This document shows, in pieces, positions 1 to 8,489 of a stretch of DNA of 64,000 bases. The notes beneath the pieces were generated by a model that did not search any database, was not told where the DNA came from, and saw only the letters and a program-made list of their open reading frames with translations. The stretch's first letter is position 1; every line of letters begins with the position of its first letter. The stretch is taken from NCBI GenBank assembly GCA_964291305.2, contig OZ219783.1, forward strand, positions 2,108,001-2,172,000, in the 5' to 3' direction. The DNA is from VXNF01 sp964291305 (GTDB lineage Bacteria; Actinomycetota; Acidimicrobiia; Acidimicrobiales; CATQHL01). A program made the translations under genes and the position numbers.

Positions 1-952
1 GCTGCAACAGTAACGAGTTCAGAAAGAATCCCCCCAGGAAGGCGCAGCCGAAGAAGAGTGTGGCGTAGGTGGCCACCCGGAAGGTGCGAACTCTGAACAA
101 CGAAAGGTCCAGCACCGGCGACCGATGGCGTCGCGAGCGCCAAACCAGAACCGGCAGCAACAGCAACCCGACAAGCGCCAGCGTGAGGGTGCGGGCACTG
201 GTGTAACCCCAGTGCTCAGCCTGCACCACGGCCAACAGCACCAGCGCCACGCCCAGCACGCTCACCGGCACTCCGATGACGTCGAGTCGCCCTTCGGTAG
301 CGGGCAGGCGCATCTCTGTGAGGGTGCTACGGCCCAGAATCACAACCGCCGCGCCGAAGGGAACACTGGCCCAGAAGATTCCCCGCCAGCCGAAAAGCTC
401 GATCAGCAGCGCTCCCGCCGATGGTCCGACCGCCCCACCAAACCCCGCCACCGCAGACCAGATGCCCACGGCCAGGGAGCGCCGCTGGACGGGGAACTCC
501 GTCAGCACCAGCGCCAAAGACGACGGGAATATGGCGGAGCCACCAACTGCCTGCACCACCCGGAAGGCGATTAGCAAGCCGGAGTTGGGGGCGACGCTGC
601 ACAGCAGAGACCCCAGCGTGAAGACGCCCACAGAGACTAAGAAGACTCGCTTGCGGCCCAGCCTGTCGGCTACCCGGCCCGCCAGCAGCAACAACGAAGC
701 GACCGTCACGTTGTAGGCAGTTAGGATCCACGACAGCACAGCGTCGGTCGTCTGGAGGTCGGCGCCGATAGTGGGAAACGCCACGTTCACAATAGAGGCG
801 TCGATCACCACTAAGAAGATGCTCACGCACACCACCGCCAGCACCACCCAAGCCCGCCGCGACACCTCGGGCGTCTCTGGTGTAGCCCCGTCTGGCCGAT
901 TCCCCGAAACCGACGAGCCTGCCAGTGGCCGCCGGCGGTGGCGGGGGTTCAT
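1..952 (-). CDS. MFS drug exporter, DHA2/EmrB-QacA type (3' end outside window)
   Basis: The minus strand encodes an uninterrupted N-terminal part of a major facilitator superfamily protein of about 317 residues, cut by the window edge. After a polar N-terminal stretch, helix 1 ends in VVIDASIVNVAFP (about residues 48-60), the signature of 14-helix drug:H+ antiporters. The loop motif AGRVADRLGRKRVF follows at about 91-104. Further hydrophobic helices continue to the edge. I chose the ATG at 952 because GGAGG lies 8 nt upstream; an in-frame ATG at 958 is too close to it. Known family members export drugs or other small molecules across the inner membrane; the substrate here cannot be read. A larger open frame in another register over the same bases is a shadow. 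Confidence 0.88.
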   Translation of the reverse strand, partial: MNPRHRRRPLAGSSVSGNRPDGATPETPEVSRRAWVVLAVVCVSIFLVVIDASIVNVAFPTIGADLQTTDAVLSWILTAYNVTVASLLLLAGRVADRLGRKRVFLVSVGVFTLGSLLCSVAPNSGLLIAFRVVQAVGGSAIFPSSLALVLTEFPVQRRSLAVGIWSAVAGFGGAVGPSAGALLIELFGWRGIFWASVPFGAAVVILGRSTLTEMRLPATEGRLDVIGVPVSVLGVALVLLAVVQAEHWGYTSARTLTLALVGLLLLPVLVWRSRRHRSPVLDLSLFRVRTFRVATYATLFFGCAFLGGFFLNSLLLQ

Positions 953-1012
953 CACCATTGCCTCCCAGCTGGGGGTGAGGCGCAGGCACGGCATGGCCGG
1001 TACGCTCGGGAT

Positions 1013-1594
1013 ATGACCGTTGGAACGCTAGCTGTCACGGGCGACGACGCCGCTGACGAGCTTGTAAACACCGATCCGCTGGCCCTGCTGCTGGCCATGT
1101 TGCTAGATCAGCAAATCCCCATGGAATGGGCCTTCAAGTCCCCTTACAGGCTGGCCGAGCGGCTCGGCGGCAAGCTAGATGCCAGCACCATTGCTGCCAT
1201 GGAGCCGGCCGATTTGGAAACAGCCTTCAGCACTAAGCCGGCGTTGCACCGCTTCCCGGCGGCGATGGCCCGCCGAGCCCACGAACTCTGCGGTCACATC
1301 GCGGCGCAATATGACAGCGACGCCAGCACGCTTTGGGGCACCGCTGCCAGCGGAAACGAGCTATACGACCGGGTGCGAGCACTGCCGGGCTATGGCGACG
1401 AAAAGTCTATGATCTTTCTAGCCATCCTGGCTAAGCGCTTCGGCGTGCGACCCGGCGGCTGGGAACGCTACGCCGGCCCGTTTGCTGACGAAACCCCTCG
1501 CTCGGTCGCCGACATCGACAGCCCCGAAGCTCTAGCCAAAGTACGCGCCTGGAAAAAGGAGCAGAAGGCCGCCGGCCGCTCTAAGCAAGACTAA
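1013..1594 (+). CDS. HhH-GPD-type base excision repair-like protein
   Basis: A 193-residue protein starting at the ATG MTVGTLAVTGDD. DPLALLLAMLLDQQIPMEWAF near residues 22-42 and LPGYGDEKSMIFLAILAKRFG near 125-145 match the helix-hairpin-helix fold of the endonuclease III/DNA glycosylase superfamily. It resembles the short single-domain HhH-GPD family found in actinobacteria. The hairpin (LPGYGDEKS) is present, but I see no Fe-S cysteine cluster and no clear catalytic lysine, so glycosylase activity is uncertain. The start lies 61 bp from the divergent MFS gene, so the two share a promoter region. An upstream in-frame ATG at 938 would run into the MFS start and is less likely. Confidence 0.82.
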   Translation: MTVGTLAVTGDDAADELVNTDPLALLLAMLLDQQIPMEWAFKSPYRLAERLGGKLDASTIAAMEPADLETAFSTKPALHRFPAAMARRAHELCGHIAAQYDSDASTLWGTAASGNELYDRVRALPGYGDEKSMIFLAILAKRFGVRPGGWERYAGPFADETPRSVADIDSPEALAKVRAWKKEQKAAGRSKQD

Positions 1595-1693
1595 GGATTA
1601 GACGAGGACTAAGACCAGCGTCCGAATCGCGTCACAGGCTACGACTAACCTGACAGAGCAGGTCACACGGTCTGCACTGGCAACGGAGTAATC

Positions 1694-2212
1694 ATGAACG
1701 GCTACAACCGCGAGGAACGAGAATACGACACCGGTGAGAAGCCTCAACGGGGCAAGCAAGAGGAGTCACCAGAGGACTTCCCCTGGGAGAGAGATGCCGC
1801 TAGTTCAGCCGAAAGCGGCGGTACCACCGGCTGGGATCGCCCGGGGCCAACATCACATTCGGGGTGGGATCAACCCCCACGAGGAAGCTCCACGCATGAC
1901 CCCATGAATGACCCTCGCTCGGGCCGTTTCACCGCCTCGTGGTCGGCGTCGGGTCAGCCGCAGCAAGGCAACCCCATGGCCATCGCAGGCTTCATCTGCT
2001 CGCTACTTGCCCTCATCCCAATCCCGGTCTTGAACATAATTCTATGGATTTGCGGCGTCGTATTCAGCTCGATCGGCCTCAGCAGGGCGAACAATAGCGG
2101 CGCTCCCAATCGTGGCCTGGCGATTGCTGGAATCTGTATCAGTTGCGTCGGAATTCTGTTAATCATCCTGTTTTTTGTCTTTATCGGTCTGGCTGGCATC
2201 GCTGCCAACTGA
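1694..2212 (+). CDS. DUF4190-type membrane protein
   Basis: A 172-residue protein. The first 95 residues are charged, Gly/Ser/Pro-rich and probably disordered. Two hydrophobic helices follow: MAIAGFICSLLALIPIPVLN and then LAIAGICISCVGILLIILFF. The linker IGLSRANNSGAPNRGLAIAG is the hallmark of DUF4190 proteins, which are small actinobacterial membrane proteins of unknown role. The start ATG is preceded by GGAGTAATC. It stands alone between the HhH-GPD gene and a convergent hydrolase gene. No function can be assigned. Confidence 0.8.
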   Translation: MNGYNREEREYDTGEKPQRGKQEESPEDFPWERDAASSAESGGTTGWDRPGPTSHSGWDQPPRGSSTHDPMNDPRSGRFTASWSASGQPQQGNPMAIAGFICSLLALIPIPVLNIILWICGVVFSSIGLSRANNSGAPNRGLAIAGICISCVGILLIILFFVFIGLAGIAAN

Positions 2213-2228
2213 CCGAGCTGCTTAGCGC

Positions 2229-3008
2229 CTATTTGGAACCCTCCAGCGCAACGTGGCCATGGCGGTCTAGCCAGCCCAGCACTAGGGAGATGCAGCGGGG
2301 GTCATAACGCAGCCGGTGACTGCCCCCGGCGATTATGCGCAGGTCGGCCGCTCCGTGGGCATCGGCAATAGCTCGGGCATCCAGAGACGACACCAACTCG
2401 TCGTCGGAGCCGTGCACGACCATTAGCGGGCGCGGCGCTAGGCGGTCGGCCGCAGCGGCGGCACTGAACATAGCGAACTGGTCTCGCCAAGCTTTCGGGT
2501 CGGGCGGGAACGACTCGCTGCGCACCATGGCCGACTCGCGGGCGTGGCGCAGCAACCGCTCACTGTTGGCCGCCCAGTCCAAAAAGTCGGCCGGCGCTCC
2601 CACCGAGACCGCCCCCAACACCGCAGGCGTGTCGGCCGCGGCTCTGATCGCTATGGCACCCCCGGTGCCGAACCCAGAGACCCACACCCCCCTGGCGCGG
2701 GTCCGAGCTGACACGTGCTCCACGGCTGCCCGTACATCCTCCACCCAACCCAGCAGCGAGAAGTCACCCTCGGAGCGACCACAGCCCCGGTAGTTGAGCA
2801 CCAAAGCCGACCAGCCCATTTCAGCGGCGACGCGGTCCGCCAAAACATGGTACGAGCGGCCCGCCGTGACAGCCCCGCCGGTCGTGGCCGGCAGACCATG
2901 GCAGATGACCACAGCGGGGCGAGGTTCGCGCAGCACCTCGCCGTCGGAGCGAAGCGGCCGAGCCAGGTAGCCCGCCAGCTTCAGCGGGCCGGCGAGGATC
3001 TGCTCCAC
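2229..3008 (-). CDS. Alpha/beta hydrolase-fold protein with altered nucleophile elbow
   Basis: A 259-residue protein with the alpha/beta hydrolase layout: VVICHGLPATTGG near residue 33 (oxyanion region), LVLNYRGCGRSEGDF near 70, the nucleophile elbow near 112, VVHGSDDELV near 195 (acid Asp) and GGSHRLRYD near 228 (His). The elbow reads VSGFGTGGA, so the usual GxSxG serine is a glycine (GFGTG). The enzyme may be inactive, may use the neighbouring Thr, or may have a non-hydrolytic role (inference). It starts with GTG immediately after the TGA of the upstream small gene, which suggests translational coupling. The resemblance is to short-chain peptidase/dienelactone-type hydrolases; the substrate is unknown. 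Confidence 0.78.
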   Translation of the reverse strand: MEQILAGPLKLAGYLARPLRSDGEVLREPRPAVVICHGLPATTGGAVTAGRSYHVLADRVAAEMGWSALVLNYRGCGRSEGDFSLLGWVEDVRAAVEHVSARTRARGVWVSGFGTGGAIAIRAAADTPAVLGAVSVGAPADFLDWAANSERLLRHARESAMVRSESFPPDPKAWRDQFAMFSAAAAADRLAPRPLMVVHGSDDELVSSLDARAIADAHGAADLRIIAGGSHRLRYDPRCISLVLGWLDRHGHVALEGSK

Positions 3009-3239
3009 TCACCCGCCCCGCAGGCGGTAGCCCCGATTGCGCGCCTCGGCCAGCGTGTCGGGGGCAAAGCACAAGTACTGCCCCGAGGCCAGCAACTCAT
3101 CGATAACAGCGCGCGGTGTCTGTCCCGGCGCCGCCGGCGAGTCGTCGGTGGGCACCGACTCCAGGTCATAGACGGTACCGGAGCGCTTGTCGCCGACGTA
3201 GCGGTGGCCAGCGGTTCCCTTGGGTTGATACACGTTCAC
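3009..3239 (-). CDS. Small hypothetical protein, 76 aa
   Basis: A short frame starting at a GTG (VNVYQPKGTAGHRYVGDKRS) and ending directly against the GTG start of the hydrolase. I do not recognise a family. The sequence is polar, has one Cys, no membrane segment, and ends in ARNRGYRLRGG. Tight coupling to the hydrolase gene and coding-like composition support a real gene. The frame stays open upstream to 3356, but the Arg/Pro-rich extension looks non-coding and would run across the operator-like repeat of the divergent operon, so I prefer the internal GTG at 3239. Confidence 0.5.
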   Translation of the reverse strand: MNVYQPKGTAGHRYVGDKRSGTVYDLESVPTDDSPAAPGQTPRAVIDELLASGQYLCFAPDTLAEARNRGYRLRGG

Positions 3240-3348
3240 GATGCTAAAGCGGATCGGTCGGCTTCGCGGTCTAGTTGCGTTCGGGAATACCGGGGGCGCC
3301 GTTAGTGCTCGAAGCGGGCGGTGCCATCGCAGAAGCAGAAAGCGATTA

Positions 3349-3384
3349 GACAGCAAGAAACTTTGTCCTAAGATTCTTGCTGTC
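3349..3384. promoter_or_regulatory. Perfect 11-bp inverted repeat, probable operator of the catabolic operon
   Basis: GACAGCAAGAA (3349-3359) and TTCTTGCTGTC (3374-3384) are exact reverse complements separated by 14 nt. The dyad lies 44 bp upstream of the cupin start, in the divergent region between the small gene on the minus strand and the long plus-strand operon. A MarR-family regulator is the last gene of that operon, so autoregulation by binding here is a reasonable inference. It could instead be a transcript hairpin: 11 bp of stem with a 14-nt loop, but no T run follows. Confidence 0.6.
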
Positions 3385-3427
3385 GATGTATCCGCTCCAG
3401 CAAGACCCGACAGAGACAGGAGCAGCG

Positions 3428-3907
3428 ATGGCTAGCGAGTTCACCGAGGCGGAGTTCTCCGAGCACATTCAGCGTTTCGGAGCCAAGGAACTGGACTGGG
3501 CGCCCTTCGCCAAGCAGGGAGATTTCGCCGAGAAATACCGGCGGGCACACGTGCGCATGGTGGGAGCCAGCATCACCGGCAAGCACATTGAGCCCGGCAC
3601 CATAACCGCCGACCGCTTCACCTTGTCGGTAATGATGATGCCTCCCGGCGGAGAGGCACCCTCCCACGCCCACGAGGTAGAGGAGGTCTTCTTCGTCCTC
3701 AAGGGCGAGCTAACGGCCTGGTGGGAGTCTGAGGATGGTCGCATCCTGGAGACCGTTCTCCGCGAGCGGGAGATGCTCCACAGCCCGGCTGGCATCATGC
3801 ACGGCTTGCGCAACCACAGCGACAGCGAGGCTCTCGTGCAGGTCATCATCGGCGTCGGTCGCCCGCAGAAGCCCACATACTTAGATCCGGCACTCGATGC
3901 GCTCTGA
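3428..3907 (+). CDS. Cupin-domain protein
   Basis: A 159-residue single-domain cupin. Motif 1 is visible as PSHAHEVEEVFFVLKGELTAW near residues 78-98, with the HxH and Glu metal ligands. Motif 2 follows as MLHSPAGIMHGLRNHSD near 117-133, with the second His. The ATG at 3428 has AGGAG 6 nt upstream; an in-frame ATG at 3377 lies inside the inverted repeat and is rejected. Cupins of this size are isomerases, dioxygenases or sugar-binding proteins. As first gene of a sugar/polyol-like catabolic operon it may act on a keto-acid or sugar intermediate (inference). Confidence 0.82.
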   Translation: MASEFTEAEFSEHIQRFGAKELDWAPFAKQGDFAEKYRRAHVRMVGASITGKHIEPGTITADRFTLSVMMMPPGGEAPSHAHEVEEVFFVLKGELTAWWESEDGRILETVLREREMLHSPAGIMHGLRNHSDSEALVQVIIGVGRPQKPTYLDPALDAL

Positions 3908-3982
3908 TCTACACCCAGCGCGCCGGGACAGTTGTCGAGACCTGCCCGTCACCTCCGCCGGCAGCAGCTGATCTGAGCGGCC

Positions 3983-4735
3983 GTGGACCTGGGCTCGCTG
4001 AGTTGGACGGCGCTGCGGCAACGTCTCGACGAGAATCCCCTAGACGTGATCGTGCCGCTGGGCGCGTTAGAACAGCACGGCCCGCACCTCCCCTTAGACA
4101 CCGACAGTCGCATCGCTGCGGCACTGGCGGACCGAGCCGCCGAGCGCGCCGGCGACTGCGTCGTGGCCCCCTGCCAGACGGTCGGAGCCTCAGCTCACCA
4201 CCTCGCCTTCCCCGGCACCGCTAGCCTCACACGACCGACTCTGACCAATGTTCTGGTTGAGCTAACCCGCACGTTGCTGAGCCACGGGCTCCGCAGCGCC
4301 TACATCGTTACTGGCCACGCCGGCAACGTCGGCGCCATGGCCGAGGCCAGCAAATCTCTGGACTCAGAGTTCAGTAACCGGGTTGTGGCGTTCGACAACT
4401 GGCCGGCGCAGCGCGACGCCGTTCACCGCGTCGCCGAACTCCACTGCGGATTAGACCGAGCAACCTGCGGCACCCACGCCGGCCACTTCGAGACGAGCAT
4501 CCTGCTGGCCATAGCCCCAGAGACCGTGGAGATGGCTGCTGCCGTCGCCGGACACATCGGCGAACCCGAGACCGCCAGCGACATCCTGCGCGAAAAGGGT
4601 ATGCACGCTTTATCACCAGTAGGCATCATCGGCGATCCACGCCACGCCGACGCCGCAGCCGGGCACTTATACCTAGAGGCGCTCACCGACCTAGTGGTCA
4701 GCGGCATCGCAACGCACCGCGCTGGTCACCTATGA
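3983..4735 (+). CDS. Creatininase-family amidohydrolase
   Basis: A 250-residue protein of the creatininase/MftE fold. Signature segments are VPLGALEQHGPHLPLDTDS near residues 24-42 (Glu, His and Asp metal ligands), IVTGHAGNVGA near 108-118 (usual GHGGN) and GTHAGHFETSILL near 161-173 (usual HAGExETS). Family members cleave cyclic amides or peptide bonds with two metal ions; some are lactonase-like. The start is a GTG at 3983, 76 nt after the cupin. The stop overlaps the permease ATG by 4 nt. The substrate is not readable; hydrolysis of a lactam or lactone ring in the transported compound would fit the operon (inference). Confidence 0.85.
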   Translation: MDLGSLSWTALRQRLDENPLDVIVPLGALEQHGPHLPLDTDSRIAAALADRAAERAGDCVVAPCQTVGASAHHLAFPGTASLTRPTLTNVLVELTRTLLSHGLRSAYIVTGHAGNVGAMAEASKSLDSEFSNRVVAFDNWPAQRDAVHRVAELHCGLDRATCGTHAGHFETSILLAIAPETVEMAAAVAGHIGEPETASDILREKGMHALSPVGIIGDPRHADAAAGHLYLEALTDLVVSGIATHRAGHL

Positions 4736-5808
4736 CCGCCGATCGCGGCACCGCGCAACTCAACCGGATCCTTCTCAACCTGCCGCGCGTCATCGAGGGC
4801 AGCTTCGCCGCCATCGTCATCTTGGTTCTGGGAACCGTGATGAGCTTCAAGTCCGACGTGTTCCTCACCGCTGGGAACATCCAGAACATCCTGCTGCAGA
4901 CATCGTTCCTGGCCTGCGCGGCGTTCGGGATGACCTTGATCATCATCACCGCCGAACTAGACCTATCACAGGGTTCGGTGCTGGCACTCATCGGTGTGGT
5001 GGCCGCCGAGACTATGGTACGCAACGACAACATACTGCTCGGCTTGTTGGCCGGCCTGGGCGTGGGGTTAGCCGCGGGACTCTTCAACGGCGTGGTCTCC
5101 GCGGTCCTAAAGGTGCCCTCTTTCATCACCACGCTGGGACTGCTGATCATGGCCCGGGGTCTTGCGCGCGAGATCACCGCCGGCAATACCGTGGGCGGTC
5201 TTCCAGACGGCTGGAAAGCCTGGTGGAGTGCGGAGTTCGCTGGTCTCCGGATGCCGATCTGGGTAACCGCCGGCCTCGCCGTTACCTACCACATCATCCT
5301 GCGCTACTCCCGATTCGGGCTGCGGATATACGCCGTCGGAGGCAACGCCGAGGCAGCTCGGCGCGCTGGCATCAACGTGACCCGGGTACGCCTTACCGTA
5401 TTTCTGCTGGGCGGAGCGGCCGTGGCTGTAGGAGGCTTCACGCTGCTTGGTCGGGTCAACGCTGGGCAGCCAAACGCAGCGGTGCTCACCGAACTATTCG
5501 CTGTCGCCGCCGTGGTACTGGGCGGGACCAACCTTTTCGGCGGCAAGGGCTCCATTCCCCGCACGGTGGCTGGGGTGCTGCTGATCGGCGTCATCCGCAA
5601 CAGCCTGAACCTGCTGAACGTCTCCTCGAACATGCAAGATGTCTGGCTTGGGGTGGTGTTCGTACTGGCCATGACCTCGCAGTTCCTCCGCCGCTACCTC
5701 GAGCGCTGGGCGAACCGCGACAAGGACAGCGCCATAGAAGTCGAAGTCGAGCACGAACTCGACGAGGAACTCCGCGTCATCGAGCAGGCCGAAGACTCGG
5801 TCCGCTAG
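4732..5808 (+). CDS. Sugar-type ABC transporter permease
   Basis: A 358-residue integral membrane protein of the ribose/xylose permease family (BPD_transp_2). It has about ten hydrophobic helices, the family segment ELDLSQGSVLALIGVVAAE near residues 75-93, a cytoplasmic region RRAGINVTRVRL near 210, and VLGGTNLFGGKGSIPRTVAG near 262-281, typical of RbsC-like permeases. The C-terminal 30 residues are acidic. It overlaps the creatininase gene by 4 nt and is followed by its binding protein; the matching ATPase lies at 14541 in the same operon. It should form a homodimeric channel in the inner membrane. Confidence 0.92.
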   Translation: MTADRGTAQLNRILLNLPRVIEGSFAAIVILVLGTVMSFKSDVFLTAGNIQNILLQTSFLACAAFGMTLIIITAELDLSQGSVLALIGVVAAETMVRNDNILLGLLAGLGVGLAAGLFNGVVSAVLKVPSFITTLGLLIMARGLAREITAGNTVGGLPDGWKAWWSAEFAGLRMPIWVTAGLAVTYHIILRYSRFGLRIYAVGGNAEAARRAGINVTRVRLTVFLLGGAAVAVGGFTLLGRVNAGQPNAAVLTELFAVAAVVLGGTNLFGGKGSIPRTVAGVLLIGVIRNSLNLLNVSSNMQDVWLGVVFVLAMTSQFLRRYLERWANRDKDSAIEVEVEHELDEELRVIEQAEDSVR

Positions 5809-5843
5809 TCGACGGAGCAGCTAAACAACCCGGAGGGAAGAAA

Positions 5844-6860
5844 ATGAACAAGAACAAACTTAAGTTCCGACTGCTGGCCTCGCTGCTAGTACTCGGGCTT
5901 GTAGCCGCCGCCTGCGGCGATAGCGACGAGCCTGCAGCGCCGGAACCGCCGCCTGCCCCAGCTGTCGATGCGGACGGCTGTACCGAAAGATATGAGGTGC
6001 GCTACGCCAACCTGGCGACTTTCATCCTGTACTTCCGCGACCTAGAAGCGGGTCTGGCCGACTTCGGCGACGCCAATTGTTGGAACTTCGCCGCGGCCGA
6101 TGCCGCCTACGTAATCGAAGACCAAGTCGCCCAGATCGAGGACTTCGCCACTCAGGGCGTCGACCTGATCATCGCCTCACCCGGCGACCGCGAGGCCCTG
6201 GTGCCGGCCTACGAGGCAGCTTCGGCTGCAGGTATACCAATTCTGTCCACCGGCGACAGCTTGCGGAACCCCGACCTAGAGATTGGCTTCATCGGAACGG
6301 ACTGGGACGTTGAGGGCACTAAGCAGAGCGAGTGGATGGTCGAAGAGATGGGCGGATCGGGCAAGATCGCTCGTATCGGCGGTCCCGGCGCTAGCGAGTA
6401 CGTCGAGAAGCGCAAGGAGGGCTTCGAGGAGGTTATGGCCGCCAACCCCGGTATCGAGGTCGTGTTTAACCAGAGCGCCAACAGCTTCACCCAGGAGGAG
6501 GGCCTGCGGCTCGCTCAGGACGCGCTGACAGCCAACCCCGACTTGGACGGTATCTGGGCTGACAGCGACGCTCTGGCCCTCGGCGCCGCAACCGCCGTGG
6601 ACGAGGCCGGCCTGGACCAGGTTGACATTCTCATCTCGGGAACCGACGGTGAGCCAGCCGTGTTCGACCAGATTCGCGCCGGTACGGGTGTGGACATGAC
6701 CATCGCCCTGCGCGGTTACGCCTGGGGTACCCAGACCGCCGAGGTGGCCCACGCCTTCCTGACCAGCGGCAGCACCGGCCAGGACTACTTCATCCAAGCA
6801 CCAACGCTGGTGGTGGACGCCAACTCGATCCAGGGCACGACTAACGAAGATCTGCGCTAG
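5844..6860 (+). CDS. Sugar ABC transporter substrate-binding lipoprotein
   Basis: A 338-residue periplasmic-binding-protein type 1 (RbsB-like) lipoprotein. The signal peptide is MNKNKLKFRLLASLLVLGLV followed by the lipobox VAAAC, with the lipidated Cys at residue 24 and an acidic/Pro-rich tether. The mature domain shows the two-lobe pattern: IIASPGDREALVPAYEAAS (family usually IIxSP or IIxxP), IPILSTGDS, IGFIGTDWD, RIGGPGASEY, and LDGIWADSDALALGAATA near 235-252. GGAGGG lies 7 nt before the ATG. It delivers a ligand to the permease at 4732. Binding to a sugar, polyol or cyclitol is inferred from the family and from the dehydrogenases next to it. Confidence 0.9.
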   Translation: MNKNKLKFRLLASLLVLGLVAAACGDSDEPAAPEPPPAPAVDADGCTERYEVRYANLATFILYFRDLEAGLADFGDANCWNFAAADAAYVIEDQVAQIEDFATQGVDLIIASPGDREALVPAYEAASAAGIPILSTGDSLRNPDLEIGFIGTDWDVEGTKQSEWMVEEMGGSGKIARIGGPGASEYVEKRKEGFEEVMAANPGIEVVFNQSANSFTQEEGLRLAQDALTANPDLDGIWADSDALALGAATAVDEAGLDQVDILISGTDGEPAVFDQIRAGTGVDMTIALRGYAWGTQTAEVAHAFLTSGSTGQDYFIQAPTLVVDANSIQGTTNEDLR

Positions 6861-6878
6861 CAGAGCCAAGCCAAGTCA

Positions 6879-8489
6879 ATGACCGATCGGGCCGACGCGC
6901 TGATCATCGGTGCCGGAGCATCTGGCGGGGTGGCGGCGCGCCACCTCGCCGAGTCCGGCTTCGATGTGGTGTGCCTCGAGCAGGGAGACTGGCCCGATCG
7001 GTCCGCATTCCCCGGCAACCGGCCGGACTGGGAGCTAGCGATCCGCCAGCGCTGGGCCATGAGCCCCAACGTGCGACGGCTGCCCGAGGACTACCCCGTC
7101 AACCACGACGACTCTGAAATTGAACCGCTCATGTACAACGCCGTCGGCGGCAGCATGATCATCTACGCCGGCACTTGGCCCCGCATGCTCCCCTCAGATC
7201 TGCGGGTACGCACGCTGGACGGCGTGGCTGACGACTGGCCGATCTCTTATGACGAGTTGGTGCCGTACTACGACACCGTGGACCGACAGATCGGCGTGTC
7301 GGGTTTGGCTGGTGACCCGGCCTACCCGCCGCATGCCGACTACCCGCTGCCGCCTTTACCGCTGGGCATCGCCGGGCGCCGAGTGGCCGAGGGCCACAAC
7401 CGGCTGGGCTGGCACTGGTGGCCCGAACCCAACGCCATCCTCTCGGCCCCCTACGACGGCCGCCGGCCGTGCGTTCAGCGAGGCGTGTGCACCTCGGGCT
7501 GCGCCGAGGGGGCCAAAGCCTCCACCGACTTGACCCACTGGCCCCGAGCTCTCGCCGCCGGCGCCCGGCTTATTACCGGGGCGCGGGTAAGCCGCATCAC
7601 CGTCGGCGCCGGCGGGCTGGCCACCGGTGCCAACTGGCTGGACCGCGACGGTGTGGAGCACCACCAGCGGGCCGATGTAGTGCTGCTGGCAGCGAACGCC
7701 GTCGGCACCGCCCGCCTGCTGCTGTTGTCCGCCGACGACCGCTACTGCCCCGACGGGCTGGGCAACTCCAGCGGCCTCGTGGGCCGACGGCTGATGATGC
7801 ACCCTTTCTCGGTGGTTACCGGCTGGTGGGATGACTCTGTAGAAGGTTGGCAGGGACAGTTCGGGGCCAGCATCACGACCTACCAGTTCTACGAGACCGA
7901 CCCTGAGCGGGGATTCCTGCGCGGGGCCAAGTGGGCACTGTCTCCGGTCGGCGGCCCGCTGAACCACATCCTTCCGCTCCGCGCCGGCAGTGAGGTGTGG
8001 GGGGCCGACCACCACGACCTAATGGCGCGGACCTTCGGGCGCGGCGCTAGCTGGGCTATCTTCGGCGAGGACCTACCCGAGGAATCCAACCGGGTGGAAC
8101 TAGACCCCGACCAAAGCGACGGCGTGGGCATTCCCATCCCGCGGGTGCACTACCGCATCTCCGGGCACTCCCGGCGCCTGATGGCCTTTCATGAATCTCG
8201 GGCCGCGGAGTCTCTGGAGGCCTCTGGCTGCCAGGCGGTCGACGTGGCCAGCCTGATCCCCTATTCCGGCTGGCACCTGATGGGCACCGCCCGCATGGGC
8301 ACCGACCCCGCCACTTCTGTGGTTAACGCTGCTGGTAGGGCTCATGACGTGCCCAACTTGTATGTGCTGGACGGCAGCGTCTTCGTCACGAGTTCGGGCG
8401 TCAACCCCACGTGCACAATCAGCGCCCTGGCGCTGCGCACCGCCGACCTGCTGGTGCGCAGCCGCCGCTTCCAGAAAGTGCCGGCGTGA
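6879..8489 (+). CDS. GMC-family FAD-dependent oxidoreductase
   Basis: A 536-residue flavoprotein of the glucose-methanol-choline family. The N-terminal dinucleotide site is LIIGAGASGGVAARHL (Gly11-Gly16). The family region VGGSMIIYAGTWPRM follows at about 89. RPCVQRGVCTSGCAEGAKAS near 198-217 is cysteine-rich, as in gluconate/sorbitol-type dehydrogenases that pass electrons through an Fe-S cluster. The C-terminal active-site part has GWHLMGTARMGTDP near 464 and SGVNPTCTISALALRTADLL near 506. It has no signal peptide. It overlaps the next gene (subunit-3-like) by 4 nt, so the two probably form a complex. It probably oxidises a sugar or polyol alcohol group using an acceptor other than oxygen. 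Confidence 0.88.
   Translation: MTDRADALIIGAGASGGVAARHLAESGFDVVCLEQGDWPDRSAFPGNRPDWELAIRQRWAMSPNVRRLPEDYPVNHDDSEIEPLMYNAVGGSMIIYAGTWPRMLPSDLRVRTLDGVADDWPISYDELVPYYDTVDRQIGVSGLAGDPAYPPHADYPLPPLPLGIAGRRVAEGHNRLGWHWWPEPNAILSAPYDGRRPCVQRGVCTSGCAEGAKASTDLTHWPRALAAGARLITGARVSRITVGAGGLATGANWLDRDGVEHHQRADVVLLAANAVGTARLLLLSADDRYCPDGLGNSSGLVGRRLMMHPFSVVTGWWDDSVEGWQGQFGASITTYQFYETDPERGFLRGAKWALSPVGGPLNHILPLRAGSEVWGADHHDLMARTFGRGASWAIFGEDLPEESNRVELDPDQSDGVGIPIPRVHYRISGHSRRLMAFHESRAAESLEASGCQAVDVASLIPYSGWHLMGTARMGTDPATSVVNAAGRAHDVPNLYVLDGSVFVTSSGVNPTCTISALALRTADLLVRSRRFQKVPA

Noticed and set aside
327..989. A 220-codon minus-strand frame over the MFS gene
   Set aside because: It is in the wrong register; the correct frame shows membrane helices and the DHA2 motifs and stays open to the window edge.
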